A stretch of DNA of 64,000 nt, taken from Chthoniobacteraceae bacterium (GTDB taxonomy: Bacteria > Verrucomicrobiota > Verrucomicrobiia > Chthoniobacterales > Chthoniobacteraceae). Shown in pieces: positions 35,230-43,410 of the stretch (position 1 is the first letter of the stretch; every line of letters begins with the position of its first letter). The DNA lies in the NCBI GenBank assembly GCA_028293625.1, contig JAQGOL010000030.1:1-64000 (forward strand), given 5' to 3'. The notes beneath the pieces were generated by a model. That model did no database searches and had not been told where the DNA came from. It worked only from the letters and a program-made list of their open reading frames with translations. A program made the translations under genes and the position numbers.

Positions 35230-37725
35230 ATGTCGAAAACCTTAGTCATTGCCGAAAAACCGAGCGTCGCCAGCGACCTAGCCAAAGCGCTTGGAGGCTT
35301 CAAAAAAGACGGCGATTTCTTCGAGAACGACCAGTTTGTCATCTCCTCGGCAGTCGGCCATCTTCTTGAATTGGTGCCACCGGCCGGGTTCGAACCCGCC
35401 AAGGGGAAATGGAAGATCGAGAATCTTCCTTCCCTGCCCGAGCATTTTGAACTGGTACCGATTGAAAAAAACGTTGGGCGCCTGAACACGCTTAAGCGCC
35501 TTCTCAAGCGGAAAGACATTATTGAAGTCATCAACGCCTGCGATGCGGGGCGCGAAGGCGAGCTGATTTTTCGCAACCTGGTCAAGGCGAGCGGCGTCAA
35601 AAAGCCGTATAAACGCCTCTGGCTGCAGTCGATGACGCCCGACTCGATCCGCGCCGCATTTACCCGTTTGCGCAGCGACGGCGAAATGCAGCCGCTGGCC
35701 GATGCCGCCACCAGCCGCAGCGAGGCGGATTGGCTTGTTGGAATCAATTCCACGCGCGCCCTGACTGCTTTTAATTCCCAGAGTGGCGGATTTAACAAAA
35801 CCACCAGCGGCCGGGTGCAGACTCCGACCCTGGCGATCCTCGTTGATCGCGAGCAGAAAATCCGGGCATTTAAACCGCGCACCTATTTTGAGGTGCTCTC
35901 CGATTTTGGCGTCACAGCGGGCAGTTACCGCGGCCGCTGGTTTGATCCGACTTTCAAAAAGGGAGCCGAAGAGGAAGCGCGTGCGGAGCGGATCTGGGAC
36001 CGGGCGCAAGCCGAGGCGATCAAGGCGAAATGCGATGGGAAACCGGGGGTCATTGAAGAGGAAAAAAAGCCGACCAGCCAGGCGCCGCCGCTTCTCTACG
36101 ATCTGACCACGCTGCAAAGGGAGGCCAACTCCCGGTTCGGGTTCCCGGCCAAGATGACTTTGCAGATCGCCCAGGCGCTTTACGAAAAGCATAAGGCGCT
36201 CACTTATCCCCGGACGGATTCCCGCTACCTGCCCGAGGATCATCTGCCCACGGCGCGGCACGTCATGGAGGAGTTCGTTGATCCGACCCTCGCGGTGCAC
36301 GCCCAAAAAGCGCTGAACCAGGGCTGGGTCCGGCCCAATAAACGCATTTTCAACAATGCCAAGGTGAGCGATCACTTTGCCATCGTTCCGACCGGCACCG
36401 TCCCGAAGAATCTCTCGGAGACCGAGCAGAAGCTTTTTGACATGGTGGCCCGGCGTTTCATCGCCGTCTTTTTTCCGGCCGCGCAATTTGAGATCACCAC
36501 GCGGATCACAACCGTTGAGAACGAGAAGTTTAAAACGGACGGCAAGATCATCGTTGATCCGGGTTGGCTGGCGGTTTACGGCAAACAAGCCGAGGGCGAA
36601 GGTGAAACCGACAAGGCGATTGTAGCCGTGCGGCCGGGAGAACAGGCGCGCACCGAGGCGATCGAGGTCAAGCAGAGCGAAACCAAGCCGCCCGCGCGTT
36701 ATAATGAAGCGACGCTTTTGAGCGCGATGGAAGGCGCCGGCAAATTTATCGACGACGAGGAGATGAGGGAAGCGATGAGCGAACGCGGCCTGGGCACGCC
36801 TGCCACCCGCGCACAGATCATTGAAGGCCTGATTAACGAAGGCTATATCATCCGCCAGCAGCGCGAACTGATTGTCACCGCAAAGGGGATCTCGCTCATT
36901 ACCCTGCTTCGGGATCTGCATGCCGAAACGCTCACCAAGCCGGAGTTGACCGGCGAATGGGAGAGCAAACTCAAACGCATGGAGCGAGGGGAACTTTCCC
37001 GGGCGGAATTCATGCAGCAGATCCGGCTGCTGACGACCGAGGTGGTTGAAAAAGTGCGGCTCGGCATGGGCAAGGAAGTCCGCGGAGAATTCCATCCATT
37101 GGAAGTTTCGTGCCCGAAATGCGGCAGCGGGCCATTCAAAGAGAGCTTCCGGCTTTACGAGTGCCCCAATCAGGAGTGCAAACTGACGCTCTGGAAATCA
37201 ATGGCCGGACGCGAACTTGAACGCGAGGAAGTCATCAAACTGCTTACCGATCGCAAGGTTGGACCGCTGGAAGGATTTCGCAGCAAGCTTGGCCGCAGTT
37301 TTGCCGCTTCGGTGATGATCGGCGAGGATTGGAAACAGAAGTTCGATTTTGAAAAGAACGAAGGCGGCGAAAATGGCGAACCGATCGTCCCGATCAATCC
37401 CGAGCCGCTGGGTGCCTGCCGGGTCTGCAATACCGGCCAGGTCTACGAAACCGCCTCCGCGTTTATCTGCGAGAATGTGCCGCAGAAAAAATGCACGTTC
37501 CGGATGGGAAAACTGATCCTGCAACGCGAGATTCCCCGCGCCCAGGCCGCCAAGCTGCTTGCCACGGGCAAAACCGATCTCCTCCAAAAGTTCGTTTCCA
37601 CCAAGACCAAGCGCTCTTTCGCCGCTTATCTTAACCTGGGAGAAGGCGGAAAAGTCGGATTTGAATTTGAGCCGCGCGCCCCAAAGAAGCCGGCAAAAAA
37701 AGCGGTGGCCGCCAAGGAGGCCTAG
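35230..37725 (+). CDS. topB: Type IA DNA topoisomerase (TopB-like)
   Basis: The 831-residue enzyme relaxes or decatenates DNA using an active-site tyrosine. Visible motifs are AEKPSVA at 8-14 (toprim start), DAGREGELIF (104-113), SGRVQTPTLA (about 193), and TYPRTDSRYL (about 325-334) with the catalytic Tyr. Two zinc-ribbon-like elements with CPKCGSG...CPNQEC (from about 627) and CRVCNTG follow, as does a topoisomerase C-terminal repeat. The overall plan, with the toprim start KTLVIAEKPS and no long N-terminal extension, fits topoisomerase III, but the position after dprA is that of topA in many bacteria, so it may be the only type IA enzyme in the cell. The ending abuts a convergent gene 6 bases away. 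Confidence 0.88.
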   Translation: MSKTLVIAEKPSVASDLAKALGGFKKDGDFFENDQFVISSAVGHLLELVPPAGFEPAKGKWKIENLPSLPEHFELVPIEKNVGRLNTLKRLLKRKDIIEVINACDAGREGELIFRNLVKASGVKKPYKRLWLQSMTPDSIRAAFTRLRSDGEMQPLADAATSRSEADWLVGINSTRALTAFNSQSGGFNKTTSGRVQTPTLAILVDREQKIRAFKPRTYFEVLSDFGVTAGSYRGRWFDPTFKKGAEEEARAERIWDRAQAEAIKAKCDGKPGVIEEEKKPTSQAPPLLYDLTTLQREANSRFGFPAKMTLQIAQALYEKHKALTYPRTDSRYLPEDHLPTARHVMEEFVDPTLAVHAQKALNQGWVRPNKRIFNNAKVSDHFAIVPTGTVPKNLSETEQKLFDMVARRFIAVFFPAAQFEITTRITTVENEKFKTDGKIIVDPGWLAVYGKQAEGEGETDKAIVAVRPGEQARTEAIEVKQSETKPPARYNEATLLSAMEGAGKFIDDEEMREAMSERGLGTPATRAQIIEGLINEGYIIRQQRELIVTAKGISLITLLRDLHAETLTKPELTGEWESKLKRMERGELSRAEFMQQIRLLTTEVVEKVRLGMGKEVRGEFHPLEVSCPKCGSGPFKESFRLYECPNQECKLTLWKSMAGRELEREEVIKLLTDRKVGPLEGFRSKLGRSFAASVMIGEDWKQKFDFEKNEGGENGEPIVPINPEPLGACRVCNTGQVYETASAFICENVPQKKCTFRMGKLILQREIPRAQAAKLLATGKTDLLQKFVSTKTKRSFAAYLNLGEGGKVGFEFEPRAPKKPAKKAVAAKEA

Positions 37726-37731
37726 CGCCGT

Positions 37732-38628
37732 TTACGGGCGGTTGAAGAAGTAAATCGGCGGGTTTATCCCTTCGCTGATCGTGTAGTAGCCGTGCCCCGA
37801 GGGATCAAACGCGATGGCTTCGCCGTTGGGTTCCTTGGGCCGGCCGATTACCGGAAGACGCGTGGGGAGGCCGCGAAAGGCATCCGCGACGCTGACTCCA
37901 TTTGGCCGGTTCCACATCTGGGCGTAGTCTTCGTTGCGCAAAACGATCTGGTGTCCGTCCCTGGAAATTGCCGCTCCGGAGGCGGAATTCATCCTGATCT
38001 CGCAAACCAATTTGAGGATGACCGGCTCGTCGCTCTCAAGTTGCGCCTTTAAAGCCGTATAGACCCGTGAACGTTTCTTCTCCTTGGTCGCAATAAAAAG
38101 GTCGCCGGTAAGCGGATCAATCAAGAGGCTCTCCGCGTTAAAGCGCTCGTCGGGATACTTTAAGATGATCTTTTTCACCTCGTGAAGTTTTCCCGGGCCG
38201 GATTTTTTGGAGTTCGGACTGGCTTGAAGATTCGGTTCCGGCATCCGGAAAACCGCCACCGAATCGCGTTCGCGCCGATTATCCCCGATATCGGCCAGGT
38301 AAAGATAATCAGTGCCCGCGAGCGGTCCTGGCCCGACGGCCAGATCCTCGAAATTGCCGCCGGCCGCGTCCGGCACCTTGATGCGCGCCACGAGTTCGCC
38401 GGTTTTACGCAACGCGTAAAGATGCGGGCTGGAGTCGTTGTGAGTCCACAGGATTCCCGGATTCCGGCTGCTGACGACGAGCCCGGACGCCTCTTTGATA
38501 GCAGGATCGCTAACGACCCCCACGACGCTTCCTTCCTCGCCATCGGTTCTAAGCGGTGTGCAACCAAATAAAACAACGGCAGCCGCGAGCTGAAAACAGC
38601 GGAGTTGATCAATTGAGAATCTCTTCAT
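37732..38628 (-). CDS. Lipoprotein with probable beta-propeller fold
   Basis: Start 38628 gives a lipoprotein signal (MKRFSIDQLRCFQLAAAVVLFGC); an earlier ATG at 38658 adds 10 residues without a signal. The mature protein contains IKEASGLVVSSRNPGILWTHND, DLAVGPGPLAGTDYLYLADIGDN, FNAESLLIDPLTGDLFIATKE and PNGEAIAFDPSGHGYY, recurring beta-blade motifs. Similar proteins are annotated as esterase-like or SdiA-regulated propellers. I cannot assign a substrate. It ends only six bases from topB, tail to tail. No Shine-Dalgarno motif was seen. Confidence 0.65.
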   Translation of the reverse strand: MKRFSIDQLRCFQLAAAVVLFGCTPLRTDGEEGSVVGVVSDPAIKEASGLVVSSRNPGILWTHNDSSPHLYALRKTGELVARIKVPDAAGGNFEDLAVGPGPLAGTDYLYLADIGDNRRERDSVAVFRMPEPNLQASPNSKKSGPGKLHEVKKIILKYPDERFNAESLLIDPLTGDLFIATKEKKRSRVYTALKAQLESDEPVILKLVCEIRMNSASGAAISRDGHQIVLRNEDYAQMWNRPNGVSVADAFRGLPTRLPVIGRPKEPNGEAIAFDPSGHGYYTISEGINPPIYFFNRP

Positions 38629-38828
38629 AAAGGGGGAACGCCCTGCCGGAATTGGCAACTCGAGCGTGTTGTTCTTTTTACGACGAATTCAGCATGCGCA
38701 CCAAGTATTTCACGCGCTCCCCCCAAGGAGCCGGGCCGAGCTTTTGACCCCTCGAAAAAAGCGGCCATCCCGATCCTCAAGCCCCACCTCGACAACGGCG
38801 CCGATGCTCGCCTAGAGTCGCCGCCCTT

Positions 38829-39644
38829 TTGCAAACCCCAAGCACACTCGCCATCATAGCCGGCAGCGGCGCGTATCCATTGGCCATGGCGCGTTCCGCG
38901 CGAGCCGCCGGCGTACGGCGCATCGTGGCCGCCGCCTTTCAAAACGAGACCAGCCCCGAGCTCGCTTCCCTGGTGGAGGAAATCGAATGGATGCGCGTAG
39001 GCCAGCTCGGACGCATGATCGGTTTTCTCAAAAAATCGGGGGTACGGCACGCGGTGATGTCGGGCCAGATCCACCCGAAAAACCTCTTTGACCTGCGGCC
39101 CGATATCAAGGCGCTGCTGCTCCTTGGCCGGTTGCGGGAACGCAACGCGGAATCTATTTTTGGCGCCATTGCCGATGAAATGGCAAAAGCGGGGGTCGAG
39201 CTGCTGCCGGCCACCAGTTACATGGATGAACACCTCGCGCCGGCCGGCCTCATTGCTGGCCCGAAACTCAGCCGCAGGGAAGAGGAGGATGTCCGTTACG
39301 GCTTCCATATTGCAAAGGAGACCAGCCGTCTTGATATCGGCCAGACCGTGGTGGTCAAAGCGGGCACCATCCTCGCGGTTGAAGCCTTTGAGGGAACCAA
39401 TGCGGCCATGAAGCGCGGCGGCGAGCTTGGCAGGAAAGAGGCGGTCATGGTCAAGGTAGCCAAACCAAACCAGGATTTTCGCTTCGACGTCCCGGTCATC
39501 GGCCCGCTGACGTTGGAGGCGGCGCGTGACGCCAAAATCCGCGTGCTCGGGATCGAGGCGCGCCAGACCTTGATGCTCGAACGCGACAAACTTTTTGCGA
39601 TGGCCGCCGCTGAGCGCATCTCCATTTTCGGTTTCGCCCCTTAA
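38829..39644 (+). CDS. lpxI: UDP-2,3-diacylglucosamine diphosphatase LpxI
   Basis: The 271-residue protein hydrolyses UDP-2,3-diacylglucosamine to lipid X in lipid A synthesis; it is a replacement for LpxH. It starts with TTG at 38829 and reads LAIIAGSGAYPLAMARSARAAG. It has GQLGRMIGFLKKSGV, VMSGQIHPKNLFDLRPD, LPATSYMDEHLAP, VVVKAGTILAVEAFEGT, VMVKVAKPNQDFRFDVPVIG and GIEARQTLMLERD, the LpxI family signatures. It is followed 15 bases later by an oxidoreductase gene and then lpxB. Confidence 0.93.
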   Translation: MQTPSTLAIIAGSGAYPLAMARSARAAGVRRIVAAAFQNETSPELASLVEEIEWMRVGQLGRMIGFLKKSGVRHAVMSGQIHPKNLFDLRPDIKALLLLGRLRERNAESIFGAIADEMAKAGVELLPATSYMDEHLAPAGLIAGPKLSRREEEDVRYGFHIAKETSRLDIGQTVVVKAGTILAVEAFEGTNAAMKRGGELGRKEAVMVKVAKPNQDFRFDVPVIGPLTLEAARDAKIRVLGIEARQTLMLERDKLFAMAAAERISIFGFAP

Positions 39645-39659
39645 AACCTCCCTGCATTT

Positions 39660-40667
39660 ATGAACAAGATCCGCCTCGGAGTTATCGGCACCGGCAGCAT
39701 TGGCAAAAATCACGCGCGCGTGCTCTCGGAATTAAAGGATGTCGAGTTTGCGGCGATTTACGACACGGATACCGCCACGGCGCAGGAAATGGCCAGGCGC
39801 TTTAATTCAAAGGCTGTCGATTCGCTCGAGGAATTCGCCGGGCTCGTCGATGCCGCCACCATCGCAACCCCGACGCCAACCCATTTTAAAATAGCGAGCA
39901 CCCTGCTCCAGCGCGGAATCCACGTCCTGGTTGAAAAGCCAATCACCGAAAACACGGCGGATGCGCGAGCCCTTTCGAAACTGGCGCATGATCAAGGCCT
40001 GGTCCTGCAAGTTGGCCATATCGAACGGTTCAACCCTGTTCTCAGCGCATTGGAGGGCAAACTCAATCGCCCGCGATTCATCGAGTCGCACCGGCTTTCA
40101 CCTTATCCGAGCCGGAGCACGGAAATCGGCGTCGTGCTCGACCTGATGATCCACGATCTGGAGATCATCCTGCATCTCGTCCGCTCTCCATTAAAAAGCG
40201 TCGACGCGGTCGGCGTGCCGGTTCTCAGCCGGGGCGAAGATATTGCCAATGCGCGGCTCCGGTTTGAGAACGGTTGCGTGGCCAACATCACCGTGAGCCG
40301 GATCAGTCCGGAAAAGATGCGGAAGATCCGGGTGTTCCAGGAGGACGGCTATCTCTCGCTCGATTACCAGGCGCAGGAAGGTTTCATGTACCGGCTGGCG
40401 GGCGAGAACGAACCGGAAAGCTCCCTTTTTAAAAAACTGCTGGCCGCCAAAGATCACGCCGTGGTGAGCCAGTTTGCCGGAAAACGGATCGTGCGCGAGC
40501 CGGTGGAAATTCTAAAAGGCGAACCGCTGCATCGTGAACTCTCGGCGTTTGTCGAGTGCGCCCGCGCCGGTTCCACTCCCAAGGTTTCCGGTTATGAAGC
40601 CACGGCTGCTCTGGAACTTGCCCTGGAAATCACGCGGCAAATCGAGGAATCCAACCGCAAAGTTTAA
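39660..40667 (+). CDS. Gfo/Idh/MocA family oxidoreductase
   Basis: The 335-residue protein has an N-terminal NAD(P)-binding Rossmann fold (RLGVIGTGSIGKNHARV, 5-21), VEKPITEN near residue 98, and a C-terminal Gfo/Idh domain with a conserved GVVLDLMIHDLEIIL stretch. Between lpxI and lpxB this gene is a frequent companion in related bacteria, so a role in lipid A or surface sugar chemistry is likely. One known possibility is GnnA, which oxidises UDP-GlcNAc for amino-sugar lipid A; however, no GnnB aminotransferase is present in the window. The substrate remains unknown. Confidence 0.8.
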   Translation: MNKIRLGVIGTGSIGKNHARVLSELKDVEFAAIYDTDTATAQEMARRFNSKAVDSLEEFAGLVDAATIATPTPTHFKIASTLLQRGIHVLVEKPITENTADARALSKLAHDQGLVLQVGHIERFNPVLSALEGKLNRPRFIESHRLSPYPSRSTEIGVVLDLMIHDLEIILHLVRSPLKSVDAVGVPVLSRGEDIANARLRFENGCVANITVSRISPEKMRKIRVFQEDGYLSLDYQAQEGFMYRLAGENEPESSLFKKLLAAKDHAVVSQFAGKRIVREPVEILKGEPLHRELSAFVECARAGSTPKVSGYEATAALELALEITRQIEESNRKV

Positions 40668-40705
40668 CCACGGCGGCCACGCCTCCGGGCAGGCCATCCC
40701 TCCCG

Positions 40706-41830
40706 ATGAAACTCTATCTAGTTGCCGGTGAAGCCAGCGGTGACGCCCGCGGCGCCGAACTCATGCGCGCGTTGCTCGTGCACAAACCCGGCCTTCTATT
40801 CCTGGGCGCGGGCGGACCCGAAATGCAGGCTTTGGCCGGATCCGATTTCCTCGACTGGGCCGATGAAGCCGTCGTCGGCCTGTGGGATGTGCTCAAAAAA
40901 TACGGCTATTTCAAAGCACAGTTCGACCGGATGCTGGCCGATATCGAGATGGCAAAACCCGCGGCGGTGGTTCTTATCGACTATCCCGGATTTAATCTGC
41001 GTCTCGCCAAAGCACTCCATAAACGGGTGCCGTCGTTGAAGATCATTTATTACATCAGCCCGCAGGTTTGGGCCTGGAACCGGGGACGCATTGGCGAGAT
41101 GGCAGGCTATCTCGATCTGATGCTCTGTATTTTCCCGTTTGAAAAACCGCTCTACGAAAAAAGCGGGCTTAAAACGGTCTTTGTCGGCCATCCGATGCTC
41201 GACTCCCTCGCCGCCAAACGCATCGGCGCGGAGCGCGTCCCGCAACTTGTCGGTCTTTTTCCAGGCAGCCGGCAGAAGGAGATCCGCAAGATTTTCCCCA
41301 CCATGATCGCTGCGGCCCGCCTGATGCAAAGTGCGGACCACTCCCTTCGCTTCGAAGCCGCCGCCGCGTCTGAAACGGTGGCCTCGTCGATGCGCGCGCT
41401 GCTGAGCGAAGCCGGGATGGAAGAAAACTGGTGTCCCGTGAGCCTGCGCGGTTCGCACTCTTTGATGCAGCGCGCGGCAGCCGGAATGGTCACCTCGGGA
41501 ACGGCGACATTGGAGGCCGCGTTCTTTGGAATGCCGTTGGTGATTTTGTATAAAGTGGCCTGGTTAACCTTCGTCATTGGAAAACGGCTCATCAAAGTGG
41601 ACTTCCTGGGAATGCCAAACCTGCTGGCCGGCCGGGAGATCGCCCGCGAATTTCTTCAGGATGCCGCGCAACCCGAGCCGATCGCCAAAGAAATGCTGCG
41701 CCTTTTAACCGACACCGCTGCCCGCGATCAGCTCCAGCGGGAACTTGCCAATGTCATTGCCGGGCTCGGCGACACGGGCGCCGGGGTTCGTGCCGCGGAA
41801 GCGATCAGCGGCGAACTCGGTTTTCCTTAA
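40706..41830 (+). CDS. lpxB: Lipid A disaccharide synthase
   Basis: The 374-residue GT19 glycosyltransferase joins UDP-2,3-diacylglucosamine and lipid X. It begins MKLYLVAGEASGDARGAELM and has FLGAGGPEMQALAG, SPQVWAWNRGRIGEMAGYLD, FPFEKPLYEKSGL, VGLFPGSRQKEI, and TSGTATLEAAFFGMPLVILYKV. Length fits the family. It begins 38 bases after the oxidoreductase and precedes a membrane GT39 gene 15 bases later, so lpxI to GT39 looks like an operon. Confidence 0.95.
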   Translation: MKLYLVAGEASGDARGAELMRALLVHKPGLLFLGAGGPEMQALAGSDFLDWADEAVVGLWDVLKKYGYFKAQFDRMLADIEMAKPAAVVLIDYPGFNLRLAKALHKRVPSLKIIYYISPQVWAWNRGRIGEMAGYLDLMLCIFPFEKPLYEKSGLKTVFVGHPMLDSLAAKRIGAERVPQLVGLFPGSRQKEIRKIFPTMIAAARLMQSADHSLRFEAAAASETVASSMRALLSEAGMEENWCPVSLRGSHSLMQRAAAGMVTSGTATLEAAFFGMPLVILYKVAWLTFVIGKRLIKVDFLGMPNLLAGREIAREFLQDAAQPEPIAKEMLRLLTDTAARDQLQRELANVIAGLGDTGAGVRAAEAISGELGFP

Positions 41831-41845
41831 ACTTCCCGCCCGACA

Positions 41846-43315
41846 ATGCCTGAGCCTTTCCCGTCCACGGAGTCTTCCACCAAGTCCTCACTCCATGCGT
41901 GGGCGATGTTGCTCGTCATCCTCGTCCTGTTCGCCTGCCGCAACCTGCCGTGGCACCTCGACGATTTTGACCAGGCAAAACAAGCATTTACCTCGTTTGA
42001 AATGGTCAAGGAAGGCCATTGGTGGTTTCAGCATACGCCCGTTGGCCGGATCGCCACCAAACCACCGCTCGCGGGTTGGATTTCCGCCATCCTCTACTCC
42101 GGGACGGGTTGGTGGGAAGGCGCATGGCGGCTCCCATCGCTCGTTGGCGCCGCGCTGATCCTTGTATTCCTGCGGAAAAAAGGCGACGCGCTCCTTCCGA
42201 ACGGCGGGATGATTGCCATGGCCGCGTTCGGGTTCACGGTTTTCACGCCGCGAATCGCCTCGCTGGTGCGCACCGACATGCTGCTGACGGCCTGCATCTT
42301 TCTTACCGGCTACCTGATCCTGAACAAGGTCCGGAGCGGTGAGCCGTGGACCCGTCGGGAGCGCTGGCAGATATTCGCCACGCTCCTTGCCTCGATGATG
42401 ATCAAAGGCCCTATCGGATACGCGTTCCTCCTCCCGGGAGTGCTCGGATACACTTTTTTCTGCCGGCGCTTTCAAATAAAAAACGCCGTTTGGAGCGGCT
42501 CGTGGAGCTGGTTTGCGCCTCTCCTTTTTTTCGCCGCTTGGGCAGGAATCGGGATCTGGCTGAGCCCGGAGTTTTACGAACAAGTCGTGCAGCGCGAGTT
42601 CCTTGGACGATTCAGCACCGGGGAAAATGCGGTGCATCAGCCGCGAAATCCATTTTTCTACATCGGCCTCATTGCGCTGCGCTGGCAGCCGTGGAGCGTG
42701 ATCCTGATGCTGCTGGCATTAGCCAAACCGGTTCGGGCCGCATTCCGGCGCGACCCGGAATTACTTTGGCTGGCGTGCTGGTCGCTGGGAGGCCTGCTTC
42801 TCATGTCAGCCGTGCCATCCAAACGCTTTGACCGCATCCTGCCGGTCATTCCCCCGCTCTGCCTGCTGCTCGTGGCGATGGTCCGTCACCTGGAACAATC
42901 GGAGTGGCGAGGTTACAGCATTCATAAGCTGGCCTCCTTGGCGGTCGCAGCCGCGTTCGTTATCAGTGTCAGCTATGCCGGCCATGACATGATCCAAAAC
43001 TACAGAACGCATCAGCGGGCGCTTGTCCACTTTGGCGGACAGGTGCGCACCATGGTCGGAAGCAAGCCGCTGGCCGTTGTAAGCGGCAAAGATGAAGGAA
43101 TGCTGCTCTACACCGACCAGACGACATTTACCCGGATTAATGACGCCATCGACAACTGGCAATCCGGGCAACTCAACTGGATTGTCCTTCCGGAAAAGAT
43201 GTTGAAGGAAAAGGATCTTCAGTTTGCCCCTTACCAGCGGCTGATCCAGACCGGCAAGATACCTGACAAATCAAACGCCTATGTCCTTATTGGACGGCTA
43301 ATAAGCGCCAAATAG
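41846..43315 (+). CDS. GT39/ArnT-type membrane glycosyltransferase
   Basis: The 489-residue protein has about eleven transmembrane helices. It contains an acidic loop (LDDFDQAKQAF) after the first helix and a TKPPLAGWISA stretch typical of GT-C enzymes (PMT, ArnT) that move a sugar from a polyprenyl lipid carrier. A soluble C-terminal domain (about 395-489) follows. Being downstream of lpxI, the oxidoreductase and lpxB, it may decorate lipid A, as ArnT does with aminoarabinose; the sugar is unknown. Confidence 0.82.
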   Translation: MPEPFPSTESSTKSSLHAWAMLLVILVLFACRNLPWHLDDFDQAKQAFTSFEMVKEGHWWFQHTPVGRIATKPPLAGWISAILYSGTGWWEGAWRLPSLVGAALILVFLRKKGDALLPNGGMIAMAAFGFTVFTPRIASLVRTDMLLTACIFLTGYLILNKVRSGEPWTRRERWQIFATLLASMMIKGPIGYAFLLPGVLGYTFFCRRFQIKNAVWSGSWSWFAPLLFFAAWAGIGIWLSPEFYEQVVQREFLGRFSTGENAVHQPRNPFFYIGLIALRWQPWSVILMLLALAKPVRAAFRRDPELLWLACWSLGGLLLMSAVPSKRFDRILPVIPPLCLLLVAMVRHLEQSEWRGYSIHKLASLAVAAAFVISVSYAGHDMIQNYRTHQRALVHFGGQVRTMVGSKPLAVVSGKDEGMLLYTDQTTFTRINDAIDNWQSGQLNWIVLPEKMLKEKDLQFAPYQRLIQTGKIPDKSNAYVLIGRLISAK

Positions 43316-43350
43316 ACTCAAGCAAAGACTTCTTTAAGAGCCACTACAAC

Positions 43351-43388
43351 AAAAGCAAAAGGCGGACCGGGTTGCCCCGATCCGCCTT
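43351..43388 (-). terminator. Terminator of the Verru_Chthon cassette
   Basis: AAGGCGGACCGGG (43359-43371) pairs with CCCGATCCGCCTT (43376-43388) around TTGC with one G-T pair; the minus-strand transcript then meets T-rich DNA (rc of 43351-43360). It ends 22 bases from the stop codon of the cassette A gene and could also stop the converging GT39 transcript. Confidence 0.8.
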
Positions 43389-43410
43389 GTTGCTAATGCT
43401 TTAGTTATTC

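Noticed and set aside
35384-35405. tRNA-like T-arm sequence (GGGTTCGAACCC) in topB
   Set aside because: It lies inside the conserved toprim region of the topoisomerase and no acceptor, D or anticodon arm can be built around it.
35278-37095. 605-codon open frame on the minus strand
   Set aside because: It is antisense to the topoisomerase gene; its translation has no domain character and arises from GC-biased third positions.
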